64,000 nt of DNA from positions 272,882 through 336,881 of the forward strand of contig NZ_JAULRU010000418.1 of NCBI RefSeq assembly GCF_030518155.1, written 5' to 3'. The stretch is from Gilvimarinus gilvus. GTDB taxonomy: Bacteria > Pseudomonadota > Gammaproteobacteria > Pseudomonadales > Cellvibrionaceae. Both the position numbers and the translations under genes were made by a program. The notes beneath the pieces are model-generated. The model saw only the letters and a program-made list of their open reading frames with translations, did not search any database and was not told where the DNA came from. Of the stretch, positions 26,886 through 35,303 are shown one piece after another; position 1 is the stretch's first letter; each line of letters opens with the position of its first letter.

Positions 26886-28085
26886 TCATTGTTTGCCACC
26901 TAAATGCTCAATGACCTCTTGAGCTCGCCGGCGCGAGCAGGCGTCGGCGCTTTGGACAACAGCCAAATCCGCCGGTTCAGTTGAATCAAATTTCTCAAGC
27001 ACCCTGGCAATTACCCGGGCTATATCGTTAAAACGCAACCTATTTGCCAAAAAGGCAGCGACGGCCTCTTCGTTGGCCGCATTTAATGCGGCGGGCATAG
27101 TGCCACCCGCTTGGGCTACTTGCCTGGCCAAGGCCATACAGGGGAAACGCTCTTCATCCAGCGCCTCGAAATCAAGCCGGGCATTCGCCACAAGGTTGAG
27201 GCGCTCGACACCCGACACTAAGCGCTCGGGCATACCGAGAGCGTGAGCAATGGGCGTGCGCATATCTGGGTTGCCCAGCTGAGCCAAGACCGAGCCATCG
27301 ACATATTCTACCATTGAGTGGATGACACTCTGTGGGTGAATCACTACCTCGACATCGCTCGCCGACGCGTTAAACAGCCAGCACGCCTCGATAAATTCCA
27401 GCCCTTTATTCATCATGGTCGCTGAATCAACCGATATTTTAGGCCCCATATCCCAGTTCGGGTGATTACAGGCCTGCTCTGGTGTTACCTGCCCCAACTG
27501 AGCAACCGGCAGATCCCGAAAAGGGCCACCGGACGCGGTCAGAATAATTTTACTCACGCCGAGCTGGGGCAACGCGATGCCCTGGCCCAGCGACACGGTC
27601 AAAGGCAAACACTGGAAAATCGCGTTGTGCTCGCTGTCTATAGGTAAAACCTGCGCGCCAGAGCGTTTGGCTTCTGCCATAAACAAGTTGCCAGCCATTA
27701 CCAGCACTTCTTTATTGGCCAGTAAAACTCGTTTGCCCGCCTTCACCGCGGCAAAGGTCGGCAACAACCCTGCAGCACCGACAATGGCCGCCATTACACA
27801 GTCGACCTCTGCACAAGCCGCCACCTGCTCTAACGCCGCCGGGCCGCTCAGAACTTCCACCGCCGAGTGAGCCTCGTGCAGAGCATGCCTGAGCTGTTCT
27901 GCAGCCCGTGGGTCAGACATCACAGCATAGCGAGGCCCGTACTCCAGGCACTGATCACGCAGCGTCTGCCAGCGACTGGCCGCCGTTAGAGCAAACACCT
28001 CGAAGCGATCGCGATGGCGCGCCAGTACATCGAGCGTACTGACACCAATGGAACCGGTTGATCCGAGAATACTGACCCGCTGCAT
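26886..28085 (-). CDS. dxr: 1-deoxy-D-xylulose 5-phosphate reductoisomerase
   Basis: 399 residues. The NADPH-binding N-terminus [20 protein letters not shown], the metal/substrate segment [14 protein letters not shown], the loop TASGGPFRD and [20 protein letters not shown] all match DXR. It converts DXP to MEP, the committed step of the non-mevalonate isoprenoid route, so its product supplies the neighbouring UppS. It lies 4 nt downstream of cdsA and the rseP start region abuts its stop. Confidence 0.98.
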   Translation of the reverse strand: MQRVSILGSTGSIGVSTLDVLARHRDRFEVFALTAASRWQTLRDQCLEYGPRYAVMSDPRAAEQLRHALHEAHSAVEVLSGPAALEQVAACAEVDCVMAAIVGAAGLLPTFAAVKAGKRVLLANKEVLVMAGNLFMAEAKRSGAQVLPIDSEHNAIFQCLPLTVSLGQGIALPQLGVSKIILTASGGPFRDLPVAQLGQVTPEQACNHPNWDMGPKISVDSATMMNKGLEFIEACWLFNASASDVEVVIHPQSVIHSMVEYVDGSVLAQLGNPDMRTPIAHALGMPERLVSGVERLNLVANARLDFEALDEERFPCMALARQVAQAGGTMPAALNAANEEAVAAFLANRLRFNDIARVIARVLEKFDSTEPADLAVVQSADACSRRRAQEVIEHLGGKQ

Positions 28086-28089
28086 GGCG

Positions 28090-28935
28090 CTAACCTACCG
28101 TGTAATCAACGACGATCAGCGCCAAAGCGAATACCGGCGCGGCCGCAGTCAAACTGTCTACACGATCCAGTACACCGCCATGCCCGGGCAAGAGCGCACT
28201 GCTGTCTTTTATACCGCGCTCGCGCTTAATCATGCTCTCTAGCAAATCACCCAACACCGACACCAGCGAGGTTGGAATAACAAGCGCTACGATCGACAGT
28301 ATTGCCTGCCCTGTCGTCAGCCAAATCACCAGCGCCAGACACAGATTGGCCGTCACGCCACCTAAAAAGCCTTCCCACGTTTTGCCGGGGCTTACACTGG
28401 GGGCCAACTTATGACGCCCCAACCGGCGGCCAACAAAATAGCCGCCTATATCGGCCGCCGCCACCACGGCGACAATCATAAGCACTAGCCATGCGCCCTG
28501 CTCTTGCAGCCGCACGAAGCTAAAAGCCGCCCAGGTGGGAACCAATACAAACAGCCCCATGACGGCTCGCACAGCGGTGTGACGCCACAACAGGGCGCTG
28601 CTCGGATACCCCTGCACCCAAAGCAGCGCTACCGCCCACCAGGTACACCCAATAATCAACAGATTGCGGTAGCGTTCCTCGGCCAGTGCACCTGTGGTGT
28701 CCACGGGTAAAGCACCGACATAATAGGCGGCAACAGCAATGACCACAGCCTGCAGAACCACATAGGCAGCCCGCCCCCACCAGGACCCAATCCCGCTTAG
28801 GTTCGCCCACTCCCACGCACTGATCAGGACAATGGTGGCGACAAACGCCGGAAACAGTGCAACAGGTAAGAAGAACAATACGCCTAAAAATACAGCGGCC
28901 AGAAGAATGGCGGTAATAACACGTTGTTTAAGCAT
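28090..28935 (-). CDS. cdsA: Phosphatidate cytidylyltransferase
   Basis: 281 residues with about eight membrane helices. The C-terminal signature [20 protein letters not shown], then GVLDRVDS matches the CDP-diglyceride synthetase pattern (S-x-x-K-R-x4-K-D...GHGG-x-x-DR-x-D). It makes CDP-diacylglycerol from phosphatidate and CTP in the cytoplasmic membrane. It overlaps the upstream uppS stop by 8 nt. Confidence 0.97.
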   Translation of the reverse strand: MLKQRVITAILLAAVFLGVLFFLPVALFPAFVATIVLISAWEWANLSGIGSWWGRAAYVVLQAVVIAVAAYYVGALPVDTTGALAEERYRNLLIIGCTWWAVALLWVQGYPSSALLWRHTAVRAVMGLFVLVPTWAAFSFVRLQEQGAWLVLMIVAVVAAADIGGYFVGRRLGRHKLAPSVSPGKTWEGFLGGVTANLCLALVIWLTTGQAILSIVALVIPTSLVSVLGDLLESMIKRERGIKDSSALLPGHGGVLDRVDSLTAAAPVFALALIVVDYTVG

Positions 28936-29680
28936 GTTGACCGCCTTGTTTTAAAGGTTCAGCGCACTGTTCCTGAGTTTTACCGAAACGGCGCTGGCGC
29001 GAATAGAAATCGTCGGCCGCATTTTTTAGCGTCTCGCCACTGAAATCCGGCCACAATACGGGCGAAAAGTGCAGCTCGGCATAGGCCGCCTGCCAAAGGA
29101 CAAAATTACTGATACGCTGCTCTCCTCCCGTTCGAACCAACAGGTCAATATCGGGTAAGTTGGCCAGAGCTGTGTGCTGGGTAAAAAGCATCTCATCGAT
29201 ATCTGCCGGCGCTATCTCGCCGGCAAGCGCTTTCTCTGCAAGCTTTGCCGCGGTATGGGCAATATCCCAACGCCCGCCGTAGTCGGCGGCAATCACCAAG
29301 GTGGTTTTAGCCTCGGCAACGTTGGTCAATTGTTCAGCTTTCGCAATGGCAGTATTCAGCGCCGGACTAAACTGACTGCGGTTGCCCACAACTTGCAATT
29401 TAACGCCACGCTTTTTGAGATCTTTAGCTTCACGCTTGAGGTAGACTTGAAAAAGTGACATCAAGGCATCTACTTCACGCTTGGGTCGCTTCCAGTTCTC
29501 GCTGCTAAACGCAAAAAGGGTTAGCACCTCAACATTCAGCTCCTGGCACGCCGACATCACCTCACGGATACGCTCAACACCTTCGCGGTGTCCCGCAACT
29601 CCCGAAAGCTTTCGCTGTTTTGCCCAGCGATTATTGCCATCCATGATTATGGCGATATGACGTAACTGACTGCCGGACAC
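28928..29680 (-). CDS. uppS: Undecaprenyl pyrophosphate synthase (cis-prenyltransferase)
   Basis: 250 residues. IIMDGNNRWAKQR holds the catalytic Asp, GHREGVERIREV and FAFSSENWKRP follow, and the C-terminal RTGGEQRISNFVLWQAAYAE is the substrate-binding signature of the family. It extends FPP with eight IPP units to give the C55 carrier lipid precursor for peptidoglycan and LPS. It lies between frr and cdsA, the usual place, after an 84-nt gap from frr. Confidence 0.97.
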   Translation of the reverse strand: MSGSQLRHIAIIMDGNNRWAKQRKLSGVAGHREGVERIREVMSACQELNVEVLTLFAFSSENWKRPKREVDALMSLFQVYLKREAKDLKKRGVKLQVVGNRSQFSPALNTAIAKAEQLTNVAEAKTTLVIAADYGGRWDIAHTAAKLAEKALAGEIAPADIDEMLFTQHTALANLPDIDLLVRTGGEQRISNFVLWQAAYAELHFSPVLWPDFSGETLKNAADDFYSRQRRFGKTQEQCAEPLKQGGQHA

Positions 29681-29764
29681 AACTCGCTCCTGGGCTGGTG
29701 AATCTCGCCCATATTATTTTAAGAAAAGCCGGACCGGGCTAAGTCCAGCTCTGTTCGAATAACC

Positions 29765-30322
29765 TTAAACGGTCATCAGATCCTGTTCTTTTTGCGCCAG
29801 AACCTTATCAATTTCAGCAATATATTTATCGGTAATCTTTTGCACTTCATCTTGAGTGCGACGATCTTCATCTTCGGTTATCTCTTTGTCTTTCAACAAA
29901 GACTTAACGTCAGACAACACATCGCGGCGAACGTTGCGAATCGCAACCCGCCCATTTTCGGCCTCAGCGCGCGCCTGCTTGATGTAGCCCTTGCGGGTTT
30001 CTTCGGTGAGCGCTGGCAGCGGAAGTCGAATATTATCTCCCGAGGTGGACGGATTCAGCCCCAAATCCGACTTCATGATGGCCTTCTCAATTTCGGGCAC
30101 CATCTGCTTTTCCCAAGGCTTAACTGAAAGTGTGCGGGCATCTTCTACCATCACGTTAGCCACTTGCGACAGCGGCGTGTCGACGCCGTAATAAGAGACA
30201 GTCATGCCATCGAGCAGACTCGGGTGAGCCCGGCCGGTGCGAATCTTATTTAAGTTATTGCCCATTGCCACTACGGCTTTCTGCATGCGGTCTTCAGCGT
30301 CTTTTTTCAAATCATTCAACAT
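29765..30322 (-). CDS. frr: Ribosome recycling factor
   Basis: 185 residues from ATG 30322, the usual length, with GGAGGGGG upstream; this start lies 11 nt inside pyrH, so the two are coupled. [21 protein letters not shown] and [20 protein letters not shown] are diagnostic. It splits the post-termination ribosome with EF-G. The pyrH-frr pair is nearly universal. Confidence 0.98.
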   Translation of the reverse strand: MLNDLKKDAEDRMQKAVVAMGNNLNKIRTGRAHPSLLDGMTVSYYGVDTPLSQVANVMVEDARTLSVKPWEKQMVPEIEKAIMKSDLGLNPSTSGDNIRLPLPALTEETRKGYIKQARAEAENGRVAIRNVRRDVLSDVKSLLKDKEITEDEDRRTQDEVQKITDKYIAEIDKVLAQKEQDLMTV

Positions 30323-31055
30323 GGGTTGCCCCCTCCTCAATCAAGGTGCCTTCGTTACTGCCCACCACAATGTTGAGCAGCGCACCACTTTTGTTCATGC
30401 GAAATACGCGAACTGGCATATCGTGCTCCCGGCACAGGCAGATCGCGGTTAAATCCATTACTCCGAGCTTGTCTTCGAGCACTTTGTCATAAGTGAGGCG
30501 GTCGTATTTAGTCGCGTCAGGCTCCTTCATGGGGTCAGCGCTGTACACGCCGTCTACCTTAGTTGCCTTCAAAACGATATCGGCCTCGACTTCGATACCG
30601 CGCAAGCACGCGGCAGAGTCTGTGGTAAAGAAAGGGTTGCCCGTGCCCGCCGCAAATATCACCACTTCACCCGCATTCAGGCAGCGAATGGCGTGTCGAC
30701 GATCGTAGTGCTCGACGATACCGCTCATGGGGATAGCAGACATCACGCGTGAAGATATATTGGAGCGCTCCAACGCATCACGCATGGCCAGTGCATTCAT
30801 CACGGTAGCCAGCATGCCCATATGGTCTCCGGTGACCCGATCCAGGCCCGCCGCATTCAGTGCCGCACCGCGAAACAGGTTGCCGCCGCCAATGACCAAG
30901 CCCACCTGAACGCCAATTCCGACCAATTGGCCGATTTCCAACGCCATCTTGTCCAGCACCTTGGGGTCGATACCAAATCCCTCTGCCCCCATCAACTCTT
31001 CACCGCTGAGCTTCAGCAATATCCGCTTATACTTTTTTTCACGAGAACTGGCCAT
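30312..31055 (-). CDS. pyrH: Uridylate kinase
   Basis: 247 residues of the amino acid kinase fold: [13 protein letters not shown] at the start, [11 protein letters not shown], then [15 protein letters not shown] and [18 protein letters not shown]. It phosphorylates UMP to UDP and is hexameric and GTP-activated in relatives. It follows tsf after a strong terminator, so it is transcribed either by read-through or from its own promoter in 31056-31194. Confidence 0.98.
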   Translation of the reverse strand: MASSREKKYKRILLKLSGEELMGAEGFGIDPKVLDKMALEIGQLVGIGVQVGLVIGGGNLFRGAALNAAGLDRVTGDHMGMLATVMNALAMRDALERSNISSRVMSAIPMSGIVEHYDRRHAIRCLNAGEVVIFAAGTGNPFFTTDSAACLRGIEVEADIVLKATKVDGVYSADPMKEPDATKYDRLTYDKVLEDKLGVMDLTAICLCREHDMPVRVFRMNKSGALLNIVVGSNEGTLIEEGATHVE

Positions 31056-31104
31056 GGGTGTGCTCCTGAGGAAGTGGTGACAAAAACGGGAGGCAGTTTA
31101 CAAC

Positions 31105-31139
31105 AAAAGGAGGCCGGATGGGTATCCGGCCTCCTTTTT
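31105..31139 (-). terminator. Strong hairpin terminator between tsf and pyrH
   Basis: AAAAGGAGGCCGGAT pairs with ATCCGGCCTCCTTTT around a 4-nt loop: a 15-bp stem with T runs on both strands. On the coding (minus) strand it lies just after tsf and would cut most transcripts before pyrH, separating the abundant rpsB-tsf message from the rest. Confidence 0.88.
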
Positions 31140-31194
31140 GAGAGGCTTTATTCGAGTGATCGAACAAAGAAGCCGCTAGGCGGCGAAGATTTGA

Positions 31195-32064
31195 TCAACC
31201 TTTAGAGGCAGCTACCTGAGCGGCAACCTCAGCGGCGAAATCAGTCTCTTCTTTCTCAATGCCTTCGCCCACTTCCAGACGTATAAAGCTAGACACAGAG
31301 GCGCCGGCTTCAGCAGCAAGTTTACCCACAGTCACTTCCGGGTTCTTAACGAAAGCCTGCTCAATCAAGCTGCCCTCTTTCAAGAACTTGTTGATGCGAC
31401 CCATCATCATCTTCTCAACGATAGCCTCTGGCTTGCCTTCCATATCGGGCTGCGCCTTGATGATCTCTTTTTCTTTCTCGACGATCTCGGCAGGCATATC
31501 TTCCGGCTTAACAACCTGAGGGTTTACCGCAGTCACATGCATCGCAACATCACGCGCCAACTCAGAGTTACCGCCTTCCAGCTGAACGACAGCGGCAATA
31601 CGGTTGTTGGAGTGAACGTAAGCGTCGACAACGCCACCCTCAACCACGTTTACACGACGGACATTGATGTTTTCGCCGATTTTCTGCACCAGAGTTTCAC
31701 GGGCAGATTCCAACTCGCCCGCCATCAACGCGGCAACGTCAGACTGCTTGTCGGCAAAGGCCTTTTCCACAACGGTGTTAACAAACGCCAGGAAGCCTTC
31801 GTCGCGAGCAACAAAGTCAGTTTCACTGTTCACTTCAACCAGTACGGCATAGCTGTTGTCATCGGCCACTTTAGCGGCAACAACACCATCAGCTGCGGTG
31901 CGGCCGGCTTTCTTAGAGGCTTTCAAGCCGCTGGCTTTACGCAGGTTCTCAATCGCCAGATCGATATCACCTTCGGCTTCTTTCAGAGCTTTTTTACACT
32001 CCATCATGCCGAGGCCAGTGCGTTCACGCAGATCTTTTACCAATGAAGCAGAGATAGCTGCCAT
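31195..32064 (-). CDS. tsf: Translation elongation factor Ts
   Basis: 289 residues from ATG 32064 (AGAGGATAG upstream). [20 protein letters not shown] is the conserved N-terminal EF-Tu-contacting motif, followed by the core with [12 protein letters not shown] and the C-terminal module. It exchanges GDP for GTP on EF-Tu. It is second in the rpsB-tsf operon. Confidence 0.98.
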   Translation of the reverse strand: MAAISASLVKDLRERTGLGMMECKKALKEAEGDIDLAIENLRKASGLKASKKAGRTAADGVVAAKVADDNSYAVLVEVNSETDFVARDEGFLAFVNTVVEKAFADKQSDVAALMAGELESARETLVQKIGENINVRRVNVVEGGVVDAYVHSNNRIAAVVQLEGGNSELARDVAMHVTAVNPQVVKPEDMPAEIVEKEKEIIKAQPDMEGKPEAIVEKMMMGRINKFLKEGSLIEQAFVKNPEVTVGKLAAEAGASVSSFIRLEVGEGIEKEETDFAAEVAAQVAASKG

Positions 32065-32100
32065 GTATCTATCCTCTCTATATTTATCCAAATTCGTTTG

Positions 32101-32131
32101 AAAAAAGGGGTAAACCGCCGGTTTACCCCTT
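32101..32131 (-). terminator. Attenuator-like hairpin between rpsB and tsf
   Basis: On the minus strand AAGGGGTAAACC pairs with GGTTTACCCCTT around a short loop and is followed by TTTT. It sits in the rpsB-tsf gap and probably lets only part of the transcripts proceed into tsf. Confidence 0.8.
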
Positions 32132-32172
32132 GAGCGTCAATCTAACCTGTAAAGATGACAGGCCAGTGGCGC

Positions 32173-32916
32173 TTACTGCGCGGCGGCTTCGCCGTCAGCA
32201 GCTACGTACTCATCTTTATTCGGTACGCTTTGAGCCTGCGCTGCGCCTTCGGCACATGCATCGGCGATGGCAGTTACATACAGGCGGATGGCGCGGATGG
32301 CGTCATCGTTACCTGGAATGATGTAATCAATACCGTCTGGGTTAGAGTTGGTATCAACCACACCAATAACCGGAATACCCAGCTTATTGGCTTCCTGAAC
32401 CGCGATACGCTCGTGATCAACGTCGATCACGAACAGCGCATCTGGCAGGCCGCCCATGTCTTTAATACCACCGATGGAGCGCTCTAGCTTCTCCATGTCG
32501 CGGGCGCGCATCAGCGCTTCTTTTTTGGTCAACTTTTCGAAAGTACCGTCGCGTGACTGCGCTTCCAGCTCGCGGTAGCGGCGGATAGAGGCACGAATGG
32601 TTTTGAAGTTGGTCAACATACCACCCAACCAGCGATGACTCACAAAGGGTTGGTTAGTGCGCTCGGCCTGCTCTTTGATGATTTTTTGAGCGGCGCGCTT
32701 GGTGCCAACAAACATGATTTTCTTCTTCTGCGACGCCAATTTCTGAACGTGCTCAAGAGTCTCATTGAATGCAGGTACGGTGTGCTCTAGGTTGATGATA
32801 TGAATCTTGTTACGAGCGCCAAAAATAAAACGGTCCATTTTTGGGTTCCAGTAACGAGTTTGGTGACCAAAGTGGACACCGGCTTGCAGCATATCGCGCA
32901 TGCTTACTGTAGGCAT
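32173..32916 (-). CDS. rpsB: 30S ribosomal protein S2
   Basis: 247 residues. Signature stretches: [46 protein letters not shown] and [20 protein letters not shown]. Structural protein of the 30S head-body junction. It is the first gene of the long minus-strand block, preceded by a leader of about 180 nt that resembles the autoregulatory S2 leader. Confidence 0.98.
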   Translation of the reverse strand: MPTVSMRDMLQAGVHFGHQTRYWNPKMDRFIFGARNKIHIINLEHTVPAFNETLEHVQKLASQKKKIMFVGTKRAAQKIIKEQAERTNQPFVSHRWLGGMLTNFKTIRASIRRYRELEAQSRDGTFEKLTKKEALMRARDMEKLERSIGGIKDMGGLPDALFVIDVDHERIAVQEANKLGIPVIGVVDTNSNPDGIDYIIPGNDDAIRAIRLYVTAIADACAEGAAQAQSVPNKDEYVAADGEAAAQ

Positions 32917-33107
32917 AATAAGTTTCCTGTAATCGGGTTAGGCCTCCATACACCCCGACAACCAACCCCGAAGGGCACCCAGGCTGAACGTGACGGTGCA
33001 TGTGTGACGTTAAAGTTTAGTCTCTCGCACACCCCACTAAATGTCAGTGGCTCACCCCAAAAGGACGCAAATCCAGCCAGGCTTGCACGCAAGAGGCGCG
33101 CTTTATA
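32917..33107 (-). promoter_or_regulatory. rpsB promoter and S2-type autoregulatory leader (putative)
   Basis: On the minus strand a TATAAA -10 box (33102-33107) followed by GC-rich GCGCGCC suggests a growth-rate/stringent-type promoter with a start near 33095; the -35 box is weak. The last 60 nt before rpsB can fold a long hairpin in which TCGGGGTT pairs with AACCCGA, enclosing GGTGTATGGAGGCC. This resembles the conserved S2-binding leader of gammaproteobacterial rpsB mRNAs through which S2 represses rpsB-tsf. The family assignment is from memory of that motif, not a search. Confidence 0.5.
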
Positions 33108-33151
33108 CCACAGCAAAGACACGGATTAAAGCTTTTTTACCCTTTTGTGGG

Positions 33152-33180
33152 TTTACCCGCGCCGCGCCGCGCCCTACTAT
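33152..33180 (+). promoter_or_regulatory. Putative uxuA promoter
   Basis: TTTACC (33152-33157) and TACTAT (33175-33180) are spaced by 17 bp with a very GC-rich spacer (repeats of CGCGC). About 70 nt of leader precede uxuA. Confidence 0.4.
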
Positions 33181-33256
33181 AGCCCGCTAGACCCGAGGAG
33201 CCAGATACGGCCCCACCCACACAACGACAAGCAAACAAGCCCATAAAGAGGAAGCC

Positions 33257-34450
33257 ATGAAAGAGACCTGGCGCTGGTTCGGCCCCCAAGACACAGTAAC
33301 ACTCGCCAATATCCGCCAGGCAGGCGCGAGCGGCATTGTAACCTCCCTTCACCATATCGCTACCGGCGAAGTCTGGCCGCGCGAAGAGATTAAAGCCCGC
33401 AAACAATTGATAGAAGCGGCGGGCCTGGAGTGGAGCGTTATCGAAAGCATTCCCCTGCACAATGACATTAAAACCCGTACCGGCGACTACGAGCGCTATA
33501 TCGCCAACTACCTGCAGTCGCTGCGCAACGTCGCCGCCGAGGGAGTTTTCGACGTCTGCTATAACTTTATGCCGGTAGTGGACTGGACCCGTACCAACCT
33601 ATCCTACAATCTGCCCAATCAGTCTCAGGCCTTGCGCTTTGAAATAAGCGACTTCGCCGCCTATGACGTCTACATTTTAGAGCGGCCCAACGCCGCAGCC
33701 GACTACGCGCCCGAGGTGCTCGATAAGGCCAAAGCGCGCCTCGATGCTATGAGCGGCCAGGAAAAAGATCTGCTGGAGAAAAACATCATCGCCGGCTTGC
33801 CCGGCGGCGAAGGCAGCTACGACCGGGACGGCATTCGAGCCGCCATCGAGCAGTTTATTGCTCTGGGTGACGAAGGTATGCGAACCAACCTATTCGCTTT
33901 TTTACGCGCTGTGGTGCCGGTTGCCGAAGAGGTGGGTGTGCGACTGGCCATTCACCCGGATGACCCGCCTTTCTCCTTGTTCGGCTTACCCCGGGTCGTA
34001 TCCACCCAGGATGACGCCCGCGCCCTATTGGCAGCGGTCAAAAGCCCCGCCAACGGACTAACCTTGTGCGCCGGCTCCTACGGCGCCCGTGGTGATAACG
34101 ACCTGGTTGATATGGTTCGCGAGTTTGGCGACAACATCTACTTTGTTCACTTACGCAACATTAAACGCGAGGCCGACGGCTCGTTCTACGAGTCTGATCA
34201 CCTCGATGGCGACAACGACATGGTGGGACTAATTGGCGCACTGATCGAAGAAGAGTCGCGACGCCGCCAAAACAACAGCGCATTGCCTGCAATCGCTATG
34301 CGCCCCGACCACGGCCACCTGATGGGTGATGAGATTGGCAAAGCAGGCATTAACCCAGGCTACTCCTACGCTGGGCGTATGCGTGGTCTCGCCGAGTTGC
34401 GCGGGGTGATTCACACCCTGGAAACACTCAACAGCCGCGCCGCACTGTAG
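33257..34450 (+). CDS. uxuA: Mannonate dehydratase
   Basis: 397 residues with the UxuA TIM-barrel signatures: WRWFGPQDTVTLANIRQAGA, GIVTSLHHIATGEVWPREEI, YNFMPVVDWTRTNLSY, LAIHPDDPPFSLFGLPRVVS and AMRPDHGHLMGDEI. It converts D-mannonate to 2-keto-3-deoxygluconate in hexuronate (glucuronate, alginate/xylan-derived) breakdown. The partner genes uxuB, uxaC, kdgK and regulators are absent here; it stands alone between the divergent rpsB and map genes, a place normally empty in gammaproteobacteria. AAGAGGAAGCC gives a good ribosome binding site. Confidence 0.96.
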   Translation: MKETWRWFGPQDTVTLANIRQAGASGIVTSLHHIATGEVWPREEIKARKQLIEAAGLEWSVIESIPLHNDIKTRTGDYERYIANYLQSLRNVAAEGVFDVCYNFMPVVDWTRTNLSYNLPNQSQALRFEISDFAAYDVYILERPNAAADYAPEVLDKAKARLDAMSGQEKDLLEKNIIAGLPGGEGSYDRDGIRAAIEQFIALGDEGMRTNLFAFLRAVVPVAEEVGVRLAIHPDDPPFSLFGLPRVVSTQDDARALLAAVKSPANGLTLCAGSYGARGDNDLVDMVREFGDNIYFVHLRNIKREADGSFYESDHLDGDNDMVGLIGALIEEESRRRQNNSALPAIAMRPDHGHLMGDEIGKAGINPGYSYAGRMRGLAELRGVIHTLETLNSRAAL

Positions 34451-34529
34451 TCATTTGGCGCGATACGTTAAACTATAGGTTTGCAGCCACATGGGCGGCG
34501 CGTGGACGCCGCCCCCAAAGCGAGACATC

Positions 34530-35300
34530 ATGACCGTATCCATCAAAACACCGGAAGACATCGAAAAAATGCGCATCGCCGGCCGCATGGCCGCCGAAGT
34601 GCTGGAGATGATTGGCGAGCACGTCCAGCCGGGCATCAGCACCGCAGAGCTCGACAAGCTATGCCATGACCACATTGTCAATGAGCAAAAAGCGATCCCC
34701 GCCTGCCTGGGCTACCGCGGCTTTCCCAAGTCTATTTGCACATCTGTCAATCATGTGATTTGCCACGGCATTCCCTCTGAGAAAAAAATTCTCAAAAACG
34801 GCGACATCATCAACATCGACGTCACCGTAATTTTCGACGGTTACCACGGCGACACCAGCAAGATGTACTTTGTGGGCGAAGCGGCGCCACACGCGAAACG
34901 CCTGGTAGAAGTCACCCAAGAGTGTCTCTACAAAGGCATCGAGCTGGTTAAACCCGGTTGTCGATTGGGTGATATCGGTGAAGTCATTCAAAAACACGCC
35001 GAAAAAAATTACTATTCAGTAGTGCGCGAATACTGCGGCCACGGCATTGGCACCGTGTTTCACGAAGAACCACAAATATTGCACTACGGTAAAGCCGGTA
35101 ACGGTATGGAACTCAAAGAAGGCATGACCTTTACCATCGAGCCTATGATCAATGCCGGCAAAGCCCAAACCAAACTAAAACGCGACGGCTGGACAGTGGA
35201 AACCAAAGACGGCCGGCTGTCGGCGCAGTGGGAACACACCCTGGCGGTCACCGCCGACGGTGTTGAAGTGCTAACCGCCCGTACCGAGGAGTCTTTCTAA
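34530..35300 (+). CDS. map: Methionine aminopeptidase, type I
   Basis: 256 residues from ATG 34530. The pita-bread metalloenzyme ligands are visible: DVTVIFDGYHGDTS (two Asp), EYCGHGIGTVFHEEPQ (His), TFTIEPMIN (Glu) and SAQWEHTLAVT (Glu). It removes the initiator Met from nascent proteins. An upstream in-frame ATG at 34491 would add a Pro-rich 13-residue stretch and is less likely. It is followed after 3 nt by glnD, the conserved map-glnD pair. Confidence 0.97.
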   Translation: MTVSIKTPEDIEKMRIAGRMAAEVLEMIGEHVQPGISTAELDKLCHDHIVNEQKAIPACLGYRGFPKSICTSVNHVICHGIPSEKKILKNGDIINIDVTVIFDGYHGDTSKMYFVGEAAPHAKRLVEVTQECLYKGIELVKPGCRLGDIGEVIQKHAEKNYYSVVREYCGHGIGTVFHEEPQILHYGKAGNGMELKEGMTFTIEPMINAGKAQTKLKRDGWTVETKDGRLSAQWEHTLAVTADGVEVLTARTEESF

Positions 35301-35303
35301 TTC

